Translations under genes and position numbers: made by a program
Shown here: piece after piece, positions 42,212-50,571 of the stretch
How positions within the stretch are numbered: position 1 is the stretch's first letter
Layout of the letters: each line of letters opens with the position of its first letter
Notes under the pieces: generated by a model
Told to the model about the DNA's origin: nothing
Seen by the model: the letters and a program-made list of their open reading frames with translations, nothing else
Databases searched by the model: none
Source: Micromonospora matsumotoense
Lineage (GTDB): Bacteria; Actinomycetota; Actinomycetes; Mycobacteriales; Micromonosporaceae
DNA: 64,000 nucleotides
Assembly: GCF_900091525.1 (NCBI RefSeq)
Contig: NZ_FMCU01000002.1
Location: 558,001-622,000, forward strand
Reading direction: 5' to 3'

Positions 42212-43043
42212 TTGGACAAAGACGAGGCGTTCGTGCGTCAGTTCCGTGCTGGCCGCAACGTGCTGGGCGTGGCGGTTCAGTTGTGCACGCTGCCGTGGCT
42301 CGGGTTCGTGCCCGATGAGGTGGCGTTGGCTCCGGACGCCGTGGTGGGCCGGTTGTCGCAGCGGCTGGGATCGTGTGGGTGAGCTGCGCGGGTACGGCGA
42401 GCGGGAGCAGACCCGGACGGGTCATCTGCGGGAGGTGGCCGGCTTCGCCGGCTGGCGGTCGATGGACACCGCGGAGTGGGAGGACCTCGACGAGTTTCTG
42501 TTCGCCCGGGCGATGGAGCATGACTCGCCGAAGTTGCTGTTCCGGCTGGCCTGCGAGTATCTGCTGTCGTCGGGTGCTCCGGCCCGGGGTGATTCTGTTT
42601 GCTGCGGCGGGTGGCCGCGGATCGGGCTCATGCGAGGACGGAGACGTGGTCGCGGGTGCGGCATCTGCTCTCCGAGCGGCGGTGTGCCGAGCTGGATCTG
42701 CTGCTGGCCCCGGACGCCTATCTCGGCCAGACCCCGCTGGCGTGGCTGGGTGTGGGGCCGACGTCGTCGAGCCCGGGCGCGGTGAAGGCGGAGTTGGAGA
42801 AGCTGGCCTACCTGCGGCGCCTCGACGCGCACACCGTAGACCTGTCGATGCTGCCGGCGGAGCGGCGCCGGCCGGCGGTTGACGGGGCAGGCGTTGCAGC
42901 GGCGCGAGCCGGAGCGTCGGTATCCGATCCTGCTGACGCTGCTGGCGCAGTCGGCGGTCGATGTGCTCGACGAGACGCTGCTGCTGTTCGACCAGGCGAT
43001 CAGCGGCCGGGAATCGGCGGCGAAGCAGAAGGTCGCCGAGGCC
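42212..43043 (+). pseudogene. Tn3-family transposase fragment, frameshifted and truncated
   Basis: Only the N-terminal third of a Tn3-type transposase remains (usual length about 1000 residues). Pieces can be followed through three frame changes: DEAFVRQFRAGRNVLGVAVQL (42212 to about 42370), GELRGYGEREQTRTGHLREV through HDSPKLLFRLACEYLL (to about 42597), ETWSRVRHLLSERRCAELD through DAHTVDLSMLPAERR (to about 42875), and QALQRREPERRYPILLTLL to about 43043. The catalytic DDE core is missing. It marks this region as a past insertion site. Confidence 0.82.
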
Positions 43044-43269
43044 CCTGGCCGAGCCCGGCCGCCGTCAGTAGAAGACAGCAACCTCGACCGCCGCGCGGCG
43101 AGGACAGCGAAGCCGACCTGAAAGCTGAACGCGGCGACCAACGCCGTAGCCGTACGTCGAACGCCTACGGGAAGGTGCCCTGCCGGATCGCGCTGGCGGT
43201 CACCGGCACGCCGCACGCGGTGGTCAGGTACCTGTGCGGCGCCGGGGCAGCCCGGCGCCGCACAGGTAC

Positions 43270-44925
43270 TCAGCTTCCCTGCATCGTCGCTCCGCGCCGG
43301 CCTCCGATCTCCAGGCGCGGCCAGTCGGCAAGATCTCGTAACAGTTGCCGGTCGTGCGTAGCGACCACGACGGCGGCGCTTGTATGGCGGATGGCACTGG
43401 TCAGCTCGTCAACAAGGATCGACGACAGGTGGTTGGTCGGCTCGTCGAGCAGGATCATGCTGGGGCGCCCGGCCAGCGCGAGCGCCAGGTCCAGGCGCCG
43501 CTGCTGTCCCTGCGACATCCGTCCGACCGGGGTGGCCATGGCGTCGGAGTCCAGCAGCCCGAGCGCCCCAAGAGGGACAGCGTCAGCGTCGCGTAGCGCC
43601 CGGCAGGCCACGAGCCGCCCGACATGGCGGACGTACACGTCGCGGGCGGCCAGGCCGGGCTTGTGCTCAGCGGTTTCCTGCGTGATCAGGGCGACCCGCG
43701 CCTCCCTCGCCGTCCAGAGGTTTCCCTGTGTGGGCTGCAGCGCACCGGCCAGCACCGCGAGCAGCGTGGACTTGCCGGCGCCGTTGGCTCCGGTGATGAG
43801 CAGCCGGCCACCGCCGTCGAGGGTCAGATCGATGGGATCGACCAGGCGCCCCTCCACGGCGACGCCGTGTGCCCGCACCTGCGGCGCACCGGGCCGGATG
43901 TCCAGCTCGGGCCAGCGCAACATCGGCGGCGGCTCCGGCACGTCGATCCGGTGCTCCTTCAGGGCTTCCTGCTGACGGTTCAGTGCCTGAACGACGCCCG
44001 GCGCACGGGATTGGCGCTGATGCTTGCCGGTCCCTTTGTCCGGCCGCCAGCCGGTGGAGAGCCGGTCACGGGCCTTGGATACCGCGTCCTTCAGCCGCCG
44101 GTGCTCGGCCTGCTGATCTTCGTAGTCCTGCCGCCAGCGCTCACGGTCGCGACGCCGTGCGTCCTGCCAGGCGTCGTAGCCTGCGGCGTACAGGCGCGGT
44201 CTGCTGTCACGGCTGGGGTCGAGGTCGAGGAACCGATCGGCAACGTCGCGTAGCAGCGCCCGGTCGTGGCTGACGACAGCCAGGCCGCCCTGGTGCTCAC
44301 GCAGCCGATGGGTCAGAAAATCCAACCCACCTGCGTCAAGGTGGTTGGTCGGCTCGTCGAGCAGCAATACGTCGTGGCGCGCGCCGAGCAGGCATGCCAG
44401 CCGCACCCGGTAGCGCTGTCCGACCGACAGCGTCGACAGGGGGCGGTGACGGTCCGTGCAAGCGCCGAGGGACTCAAGAGCGACGTCGACGCGGCGCTCC
44501 GCGTCCCAGGCGTCGAGCCTGACCGTAGCATCGAGCGCCGTGGCGTAGCGATCCTCGGCCGCCGGGTCATCGCCGGTGGCCAGGGCATCGGTCGCCTGCT
44601 CCAGCGCGGTGAGGGCCGCCAGTGACGGCGCGAGCACCTCGGACGTGAGAGTGCCGACGCTCTCCCCATCCCGCGCGGCCAGTTCCTGGCGGGCCAGGCC
44701 GATCGTGCCGGCCCGATGCACGGTGCCGTCGTCGGGCGAGATCAGGCCGGCGAGAACGTGCAGCAGCGTCGTCTTGCCGCGGCCGTTCTCGCCGACGACG
44801 GCGACTCGGGACCGGGCCGAGACAGTGACCGAAACATCGTTCAGGACGTGCCGCGACCCGCGGATGACGATGACGTTTTCGGCGCGGACGTGTGCGCTCT
44901 GGCCCGCCTCGACGGGCAGGGACAT
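43270..44925 (-). CDS. ABC-F ribosomal protection protein
   Basis: A 551-residue twin-ATPase without membrane segments. Domain 1 has Walker [11 protein letters not shown] (45-54), signature [12 protein letters not shown] and Walker [14 protein letters not shown]. Domain 2 has [22 protein letters not shown] and [12 protein letters not shown] linker rich in charged residues ([22 protein letters not shown]) lies between, where antibiotic-resistance ABC-F proteins reach the peptidyl-transferase centre. Relatives such as TlrC, VarM, LmrC and Vga/Msr confer resistance to macrolide, lincosamide, streptogramin or pleuromutilin drugs. ATG 44925 is chosen; a longer frame to 45036 would cover the leader region. 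An upstream leader ORF suggests induction by attenuation. Confidence 0.88.
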   Translation of the reverse strand: MSLPVEAGQSAHVRAENVIVIRGSRHVLNDVSVTVSARSRVAVVGENGRGKTTLLHVLAGLISPDDGTVHRAGTIGLARQELAARDGESVGTLTSEVLAPSLAALTALEQATDALATGDDPAAEDRYATALDATVRLDAWDAERRVDVALESLGACTDRHRPLSTLSVGQRYRVRLACLLGARHDVLLLDEPTNHLDAGGLDFLTHRLREHQGGLAVVSHDRALLRDVADRFLDLDPSRDSRPRLYAAGYDAWQDARRRDRERWRQDYEDQQAEHRRLKDAVSKARDRLSTGWRPDKGTGKHQRQSRAPGVVQALNRQQEALKEHRIDVPEPPPMLRWPELDIRPGAPQVRAHGVAVEGRLVDPIDLTLDGGGRLLITGANGAGKSTLLAVLAGALQPTQGNLWTAREARVALITQETAEHKPGLAARDVYVRHVGRLVACRALRDADAVPLGALGLLDSDAMATPVGRMSQGQQRRLDLALALAGRPSMILLDEPTNHLSSILVDELTSAIRHTSAAVVVATHDRQLLRDLADWPRLEIGGRRGATMQGS

Positions 44926-45053
44926 GGGTTCGAAGTTCGGGGTGAGGTTCAACGGTGCTCCGCAGCTCGCAGGGGAGCCGGGCAGCAACAAGCGGCCGCC
45001 CGGCGAGAACCGGGACGGCAAGCGCGGATTCAGCAAACAGGGACGCGCCGCCG

Positions 45054-45107
45054 TCAGCGGGCGGGGCGCACCTTCTGCGACCAGATACCTCGTGCCACGA
45101 CGGGCAC
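45054..45107 (-). CDS. Putative 17-residue leader peptide of the ABC-F gene
   Basis: On the minus strand, 128 bp before the ABC-F start, GTG 45107 opens a short frame reading [17 protein letters not shown] and stopping at TGA (45056-45054). Small ORFs of this kind precede several ABC-F and Erm genes; drug-stalled ribosomes on them prevent attenuation. After the stop the RNA can fold into GC hairpins, for example CCGGGC with GCCCGG within about 44985-45015, though no clear T-run was found. The ribosome site is weak and the transcript might be nearly leaderless. Confidence 0.5.
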   Translation of the reverse strand: MPVVARGIWSQKVRPAR

Positions 45108-45197
45108 GTTAGCAGTCCTGGCGGTATCTCTCATTCGATATCTGTCCGGTCGGGCGAGCTGACCGCAGAGGTGAAGTGGCTCGATGCGAGGTTCTTC

Positions 45198-45308
45198 ATG
45201 TGACACAGAGTTCCGTATTCTCTGTCACAGAGTCGATGATCCACCCGCTCCCACCTGCGGGGCGCCGTCACCGCGGTGACGGCGACTCGGCCACATTCTG
45301 TGTCACAT
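45198..45308. repeat. Three TGTGACA-type motifs before the recombinase pseudogene
   Basis: ATGTGACACAGA (45198-45209) has an exact inverted copy TCTGTGTCACAT (45297-45308). Between them CTCTGTCACAGAG (45220-45232) is a near-palindrome with the same core. They could be operator sites or the arm/core sites of the neighbouring recombinase. Confidence 0.7.
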
Positions 45309-45328
45309 CACCAGAAGGAGCCGCCGAG

Positions 45329-46190
45329 GTGTCCGTAATCCCGCTGCCGACCAGCCACCGCCCGGCGGCGCTCGTGGTCGCCGTCGACGCGTTCCTCGAC
45401 CGGTACCGTGACGATCCCGGCACCCGCGCCACCTACACCGAGACCCTGCGCCGCCTGCGCGAGACCGCCGGGGACCAACTCCCGGTCGCCGCGCTCACCC
45501 CGGAGCTCTACGAGCAGACGATGGCCCGCTGGGACCAGGGGGCCGCGAACACCTGGAACAAGCACCTGTCCGCGCTCACCTCGTTCACCACCTACTGCCA
45601 CCGTCAGGACTGGCTGACCACCGACCCGGGCCGGCGCCTGGAACGCCGCAAGGTCACCCGGACCCGCGACAAGGCCATCCCCCGCGCCCGGCTCGACCGG
45701 CTGTTCACGACGACCGCAACTCACTGCGCGAGCGGGTGCTGTGGCGGATGTTCCACGAGACCTGCGCCCGCGCCGAGGAGATCCTCAGCCTGAACGTGCC
45801 CGACCTCGACATGGAGTTCCGCCGCGCCCTGGTCACCGAGAAGGGCGGCGACCGCGCCTACGTGCACTGGGAAACCCCGACCGCCCGGCTGCTGGCCGGC
45901 CGGCGTTCCTCGCCGATCGGCGTGCTGCGGCAGCTGGGCGCCGTGCGCCGGCGTTGGGCGACATCTGTCCGGAGACCGGCCGGGGCCGGCTGTCCTATCC
46001 GCGTGCCGAGTACCTGTTCAAGCAGGCTTCCAGGCTCCACGATCCGTACGGCGCCGGGAACACGCTCCACCAGCTGCGCCACTCCGGGCTGACCCACCTC
46101 GCGGCCAAGGGCCGCAGCGCCGCCGAACTCCAAGCCAAGTCCCGCCACCGGCACCTGGCCACGCTCGGCATCTACGTCCGGATCGGCTCG
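45329..46190 (+). pseudogene. Tyrosine recombinase/integrase, frameshifted
   Basis: A site-specific recombinase read in three frames. The first part starts at GTG 45329 (MSVIPLPTSHRPAALVV) and runs through TWNKHLSALTSFTTYCHRQDWL to about 45720. The second has LWRMFHETCARAEEILSLNVPDLD, containing the first catalytic Arg, to about 45890. The third has GDICPETGRGRLSYPRAEYL, HQLRHSGLTHL (His-x2-Arg) and SRHRHLATLGIYV (His and Tyr). With two frame changes no full protein is made, unless these are sequencing errors. An AAGGAG site precedes the start. Confidence 0.8.
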
Positions 46191-46299
46191 CGACCGACAC
46201 CGGCACCAGCCCGCCCTGCGGCGAGCCCGTTCCGAGATCAGGATTCCGGTCGCCGGTCTGGCCGGCCAGCACCGCAGCACCGCCGCTACGCCGGTCCGG

Positions 46300-46698
46300 T
46301 CAGCGGCGGAACCTCTCGATCGCCTCGGGGGTCACCGGGGTGAAGAAGTTGACCATGTTGCCGTCGGGGTCGCGGAAGAGCAGGGCGCGGTTACCCCACG
46401 GCATGGTCGTGGGTTCGTTCACGAAGTCCTCCACCGCGTTCTTCAGCTTCTCGTAGATCGTGTCCACGTCGTCCACGAGGAACTCGATGATCACGGTGTG
46501 GTTGTCGGCCGGGCGGGCCGAGCCCGGTGCGAACAGGGCGACCGTGCGGGTGCTGCCGATCGCCAGCGTGCCGTGGGTGGTGCGCAACTCGGCGAAGTCC
46601 TCGTTGCCCCAGGCCGCCTGCACGCCCGTGACGTTCTCATAGAAGCCGACGAGTCGGCGGATGTCGCCGGTGATGATGCGGATCGAGATGAAGTCCAT
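46300..46698 (-). CDS. VOC family (glyoxalase/bleomycin resistance) protein
   Basis: A 132-residue vicinal-oxygen-chelate protein: ITGDIRRLVGFYENVTGVQAAWG at the N-terminus, VIIEFLVDDVDTIYEKLKNA in the middle and ALLFRDPDGNMVNFFTPV with the metal-ligand region at the C-terminus. Members bind or modify small molecules or confer drug binding. It is divergent from a WYL regulator across a 35-bp palindrome and is the likely target of that regulator. ATG 46698 is chosen over the frame start at 46743. Confidence 0.87.
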   Translation of the reverse strand: MDFISIRIITGDIRRLVGFYENVTGVQAAWGNEDFAELRTTHGTLAIGSTRTVALFAPGSARPADNHTVIIEFLVDDVDTIYEKLKNAVEDFVNEPTTMPWGNRALLFRDPDGNMVNFFTPVTPEAIERFRR

Positions 46699-46748
46699 GT
46701 CTTCTCCCTGCTCAGTACGGATCGCGTCGGAGGCGGGACCCACGCTAG

Positions 46749-46783
46749 AACAGATACTGGACAGATCTAGTCCAGTATCTGTT
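46749..46783. promoter_or_regulatory. 35-bp palindromic operator between VOC and WYL genes
   Basis: Perfect 14-bp arms AACAGATACTGGAC (46749-46762) and GTCCAGTATCTGTT (46770-46783) around a 7-bp spacer AGATCTA. It fills the centre of the 100-bp divergent promoter region, ending 15 bp before the WYL regulator start. Confidence 0.85.
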
Positions 46784-46798
46784 GTTAGAGTCCAGGCC

Positions 46799-47773
46799 GT
46801 GGCACGACCAACAGCTCAGGTGCTCACGCTGCTGGAACTCCTTCAGTCCGGTGGCGTCCGGACGATGGCCGAACTCGCCGAGCGCCTCGGTGTCGAACCG
46901 CGCACGGTGCGCCGCTATGTGGGTCATCTGGTCGACCTCGACGTGCCGGTCGAATCGGTGCGGGGTCGCTACGGCGGGTACCGGCTCGCCGCCGGATACC
47001 GGCTGCCGCCGCTGATGCTCAGTGACGACGAAGCCCTGGCCGTCCTGCTCGGCCTGGTTGCCGGCCGACGCGCCGGGTTGGCGACGGCAACGGGTACGGC
47101 GGGAGAGACGGCCGCCGCGAAGATCCGGCGCGTCCTGCCGCCGCGGATCGCGGACCGGCTGGACGCCGTACTCACCTCCCTCGCCTTCACCGCCGAACCC
47201 GGCGAATTCCCTGCACCGCAGACAGGTGTACTGCTCACCGTCGCCGACGCGGTCCGCCATCACCGGCCGATCTCGCTCCAGTACACCTCGCGTGACGGCC
47301 GGCGAAGCGCTCGCGTGCTGTATCCGTCCGGGCTGGTCAACCATGCCGGCCGGTGGTACGTCACCGGAGCCGATCCGGAGGTCGGCGAGGATCGGACCTT
47401 CCGGCTCGACCGCATCGCCGACGCGAGGACCCTTCCTGGCTCCTTCGCGCCGCCGCCCGCCGGAGACGATCCGGCAGGGCACCTTCTCACCTCGATGGCA
47501 CAAGCGCCGCACCGGCATGCCGTGACGCTGCGGATGCAAGGAACACTCGCGCAGATCCGCACGAGGCTACCGGCCAGCATCGCCGAGGTGCGAGAGGAAC
47601 ATGATGACGAAGGCTGGCAGTCCGTGGAGATCCGGGCCGATAGTCTCGACTGGCTGCCCGCCGTGCTCGCCGCGCTCGACCTGCCGTTCGTCATCGAACG
47701 CCCGGACGAGCTGCGCGACCGTGTCATCGCGCTCGCCGACCGGCTGGCGACCTCGGGACGGACACTGTGGTAG
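46799..47773 (+). CDS. HTH-WYL transcriptional regulator
   Basis: A 324-residue regulator: an N-terminal DeoR-like HTH (VRTMAELAERLGVEPRTVRRYVGHLVDLDVPVESVRGRYGGYRL, residues about 18-62) and a WYL ligand domain with RPISLQYTSRDG and NHAGRWYVTGAD, then a WCX-type C-terminal part. The start is GTG 46799, just after the palindrome. It probably controls the divergent VOC gene and itself. Confidence 0.88.
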   Translation: MARPTAQVLTLLELLQSGGVRTMAELAERLGVEPRTVRRYVGHLVDLDVPVESVRGRYGGYRLAAGYRLPPLMLSDDEALAVLLGLVAGRRAGLATATGTAGETAAAKIRRVLPPRIADRLDAVLTSLAFTAEPGEFPAPQTGVLLTVADAVRHHRPISLQYTSRDGRRSARVLYPSGLVNHAGRWYVTGADPEVGEDRTFRLDRIADARTLPGSFAPPPAGDDPAGHLLTSMAQAPHRHAVTLRMQGTLAQIRTRLPASIAEVREEHDDEGWQSVEIRADSLDWLPAVLAALDLPFVIERPDELRDRVIALADRLATSGRTLW

Positions 47774-47909
47774 CGATCCTGGAATACGGGGTCACCCGAG
47801 AGGCGGCCCTGCTTGACCCATCATGAAGCGTCGATAGACGTGGCCACCCCGCAGAGGCGGCTGCTGCTGCTCGGCGGGTTCGCAGTAGTCCACCGGGTTC
47901 GGGGAACTG

Positions 47910-48761
47910 GTGGCGACCCGGTCGGGCTGGCCGATGCAGGCGCATGAGACCCGGCGGGCGACGCGGGCAGCTCTGTCGAGCGCCTCACGGCTGGGCCTGA
48001 CCGTCCACGACGCCGCCGTCCTGCACAACTCCAACAAGCTCACCCTGCGCCTGCGGCCCTGCGACGTGCTGGCCCGGGTGGCACCGGCGGCAGACCAGGG
48101 CGCCCAGCGTGAAGTGGATGTCGCTCAGCGGCTGGCCGAGGTCGGGAGCCCGGTGGCCGCGCTGGAATCGCCCGAGGTCTTCGTCCGGGACGACTACGTG
48201 GTCACCCTGTGGGCCTACTACGAGCCGGTGACCACTCGCGCGATCCCCCACGCGGAGTACGCCGACGCGCTCGAACGTCTGCACGCCGGGATGCGCAGGG
48301 TCGACCTGCCCACCCCGCACTACACGGATCGTGTTTCTGCGGCCCGGGCGCTCGTGGCCGACCAGGCCCGAACGCCGGAACTGGCCGACCCGGACCGGGT
48401 CTTCCTCGCCAACACGTTGGACCGCATGCGACGGGCGGTCAGCGAGAGCGGCCGGCCCGAGCAACTCCTGCACGGCGAACCCCATCCGGGCAATCTGCTC
48501 GTGACCCGGTCCGGCCCGCTTTTCATCGACTTCGAGACGTGCTGCCGGGGGCCGATCGAGTTCGACCTGGCCCACGCGCCCGACGAGGTTGGGGACCACT
48601 ACCCGGGCGTCGATCACCAGCTGCTCCGAGATTGCCGGACCCTCGTACTGGCGATGATCACCGTGTGGCGCTGGGATCGCGACGACCAGTTCCCCGACGG
48701 CCACCGGCTCGGTGTCGAGTGGCTGAACGAACTCCGGCAGGCAACGGCTCAGCCCGGATAG
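47910..48761 (+). CDS. APH-family phosphotransferase
   Basis: A protein-kinase-like enzyme of up to 283 residues. The catalytic loop LHGEPHPGNLLV (HGDxHxxN type, with Glu in place of the first Asp) and the Mg-binding FIDFETC segment are visible. The Glu change at the expected catalytic Asp is notable and could weaken activity. The family phosphorylates aminoglycosides, macrolides, homoserine or choline-like molecules. The start is uncertain between GTG 47910 and ATG 47934. Confidence 0.8.
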   Translation: MATRSGWPMQAHETRRATRAALSSASRLGLTVHDAAVLHNSNKLTLRLRPCDVLARVAPAADQGAQREVDVAQRLAEVGSPVAALESPEVFVRDDYVVTLWAYYEPVTTRAIPHAEYADALERLHAGMRRVDLPTPHYTDRVSAARALVADQARTPELADPDRVFLANTLDRMRRAVSESGRPEQLLHGEPHPGNLLVTRSGPLFIDFETCCRGPIEFDLAHAPDEVGDHYPGVDHQLLRDCRTLVLAMITVWRWDRDDQFPDGHRLGVEWLNELRQATAQPG

Positions 48762-48922
48762 GTACGCCGACTCACGTTGTCGGCAGGACAGCCGACCATT
48801 CCCGTTCCGGCCTTCTGTCGGATGGATGTCCCGATGGAACTGACCGCCCCCGGCTCACCGGGGCGGCGACATGTCATCTGGATCGGCCAGCCGCCTGGCC
48901 GTGGGGGCGGTAGCCTGCGCCG

Positions 48923-49408
48923 ATGCCGGTCAGGGACTTTCACGAGGACGACTGGCCCGCGGTTCGGGCGATCGTCGAAGCCGTCGTCGCCGCGGGCGAC
49001 ACCTTTCCGTACGACCCCCGGTGGTCGCCCGCGGCGCTGCGCGACGTCTGGGTGGAGCGTCCGCCCGGTCGGACCACGGTCGCCGTGGTGGGGAACCGGG
49101 TGCTGGGCACCGCGAAGATGCGCCCGAACCGGCCGGGCCCCGGCCGGCACGTCGCCACCGCCAGTTTCATGGTGGCCCGCAACGCCCGGGGGCGGGGGGT
49201 CGGTCGCGCCTTGGCCGAGGAGGCTCTCGACTGGGCACGCGACCAGGGCTACGCGGCGATGCAGTTCAACGCGGTGGTCGAGGGAAACGAGGCCGCCGAG
49301 CGGCTGTACCGGCGGCTGGGGTTCACCGTGGTCGGCACCGTGCCGGCGGCCTTCGACCATCCGACCCGGGGGAGGGTCGGGCTGCACGTCATGCACCGCT
49401 TCCTCTGA
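48923..49408 (+). CDS. GNAT family N-acetyltransferase
   Basis: A 161-residue acetyltransferase with the acetyl-CoA motif ASFMVARNARGRGVGRALAEEALDWAR and the following NAVVEGNEAAERLYRRLGF. It resembles small L-amino-acid or phosphinothricin-type N-acetyltransferases in length and order. Substrate unknown. The cupin gene follows 43 bp later. Confidence 0.87.
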   Translation: MPVRDFHEDDWPAVRAIVEAVVAAGDTFPYDPRWSPAALRDVWVERPPGRTTVAVVGNRVLGTAKMRPNRPGPGRHVATASFMVARNARGRGVGRALAEEALDWARDQGYAAMQFNAVVEGNEAAERLYRRLGFTVVGTVPAAFDHPTRGRVGLHVMHRFL

Positions 49409-49451
49409 ACGGCGGTGCGGTGGCCCTCGGTCCGGGTGCCAGGATGGTGCG

Positions 49452-49841
49452 ATGAGCGACGAGCCGATCGACCTGTTGACCGCGCTGGCCTCCTTCGACC
49501 AGTTGTGGAGTCCGCGCATCGTCACCCGGGTCAACGACTACGACGTGCGGGTGGCGAAGGTGGCCGGGGAGCACGTGTGGCATGCCCACGACCACACCGA
49601 CGAGTTCTTCCTGGTGCTCGACGGTGAGCTGCGGATCGGGCTGCGTGACGGGGACGGCGCGCGGACGGTGGTGCTGCCCCGGGGCGGGGTGTACGTGGTG
49701 CCCCGCGGGATGGAGCACCGTCCGTCCGCTCCCGGTGGGGCGTCGATCCTGATGTTCGAGCCGTCGGGGACGTCCAGTGTGGGCGACCGGCACGACGAGG
49801 TGCCCGCACATGTGGACGCCACCACGGGTCACGCCCTCTGA
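49452..49841 (+). CDS. Cupin domain protein
   Basis: A 129-residue single-domain cupin. Motif 1 is HVWHAHDHTDEFFLVLDGEL (G(X)5HXH(X)3-4E type) and motif 2 is VVPRGMEHRPSAP, giving three His and one Glu as a probable metal site. The exact role is unknown. A 16-bp stem terminator follows the stop. Confidence 0.88.
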   Translation: MSDEPIDLLTALASFDQLWSPRIVTRVNDYDVRVAKVAGEHVWHAHDHTDEFFLVLDGELRIGLRDGDGARTVVLPRGGVYVVPRGMEHRPSAPGGASILMFEPSGTSSVGDRHDEVPAHVDATTGHAL

Positions 49842-49848
49842 GCCTGAC

Positions 49849-49892
49849 GGCCCCACCCCGCCGGGCGGGGCGTCCTCCGGCGGGGTGGGGCC
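49849..49892 (+). terminator. Intrinsic terminator after the cupin gene
   Basis: Perfect 16-bp arms GGCCCCACCCCGCCGG (49849-49864) and CCGGCGGGGTGGGGCC (49877-49892) with a 12-nt loop, 8 bp past the stop. Confidence 0.85.
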
Positions 49893-49941
49893 GCTGCCGG
49901 CGCAGACGATCCCGCCGCAGGATGGGGCCGGTCGCGTCGGG

Positions 49942-49970
49942 TTGACGCGCGCGCCGCGACGCGGTAAATA
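49942..49970 (+). promoter_or_regulatory. Promoter of the hsp20 gene
   Basis: TTGACG (49942-49947), 17-bp spacer, TAAATA (49965-49970): a good principal-sigma promoter about 75 bp before the start codon. Confidence 0.7.
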
Positions 49971-49981
49971 CTGAAGTACGA

Positions 49982-50002
49982 GTTGAGCCGACCTGACTCA
50001 AC
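49982..50002. promoter_or_regulatory. HAIR element (HspR-binding site)
   Basis: TTGAG (49983-49987), 9 bp, CTCAA (49997-50001). This matches the CTTGAGT-N7-ACTCAAG consensus with one inner base changed, and longer GAGTTGAG/CTCAACTC arms surround it. It lies just after the predicted transcription start, where HspR repression acts. HspR itself is not in the window. Confidence 0.75.
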
Positions 50003-50042
50003 TCAAGAACCTTCGGCCCGAGGAAACCGAGGAGGCACGATC

Positions 50043-50465
50043 ATGCTGATGCGTACCGACCCCTTCCGTGAGATCGACCGGCTCGCCGAGCAGCTCTTCG
50101 GCACCACCAGCCGTCCCGCGGTGATGCACCTGGACGCCTGGCGCGACGGCGACCACTTCCACGCCGCGTTCGACCTGCCCGGTGTGGACCCCGACAGCAT
50201 CGACTGCACCGTGGAGCGCAACGTGCTGACCGTCCGCGCGCAGCGCCGCCGCCCCACCACCGACACCGTCGAACTGGTCGCTGCCGAGCGGCCGATGGGC
50301 ACCTTCTCCCGGCAGTTGTTCCTCGGCGACACCCTGGACACCGACCGCCTGGAGGCCGCCTACGAGCACGGGGTGTTGACGCTGCGCATCCCGATCGCGG
50401 AGCGGGCCAAGCCGCGCCGGGTTCCCGTCACCGCCGGTAACGGGCGCAGGCAGCTCACCGCCTGA
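50043..50465 (+). CDS. Hsp20/alpha-crystallin small heat-shock protein
   Basis: A 140-residue small chaperone that holds unfolding proteins. The alpha-crystallin domain runs from about 30 to 130: DGDHFHAAFDLPGVDPDSIDCTVERNVLTVRA, then FSRQLFLGDTLDTDRLEAAYEHGVLTLRIPIAE, and a short basic tail. ATG 50043 follows a GAGGAGG site. The HAIR element upstream predicts repression by HspR and heat induction, as for Hsp18 of streptomycetes (there by RheA) and Acr2 of mycobacteria (HspR). Confidence 0.93.
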   Translation: MLMRTDPFREIDRLAEQLFGTTSRPAVMHLDAWRDGDHFHAAFDLPGVDPDSIDCTVERNVLTVRAQRRRPTTDTVELVAAERPMGTFSRQLFLGDTLDTDRLEAAYEHGVLTLRIPIAERAKPRRVPVTAGNGRRQLTA

Positions 50466-50471
50466 GGGCCG

Positions 50472-50509
50472 CCGGCCCGGTGGAGGCCCGCGGGCCTCCA
50501 CCGGGCCGG
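50472..50509 (+). terminator. Terminator after hsp20
   Basis: A 38-bp perfect palindrome with 19-bp arms (50472-50490 and 50491-50509; core CCCGGTGGAGGCCC) and no spacer, 6 bp past the stop. Confidence 0.85.
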
Positions 50510-50571
50510 GCCCGTCGGGACACCGGCGCGCCTCACGGTGAATCCCCGCCGAGGCTGAGAGGCTTTTTCGC

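Noticed and set aside
47792..48043. Minus-strand 83-codon frame opposite the start of the APH-like gene
   Set aside because: Part of it looks protein-like (YCEPAEQQQPPLRGGHVYRRF), but it overlaps a well-supported gene and has no recognisable family.
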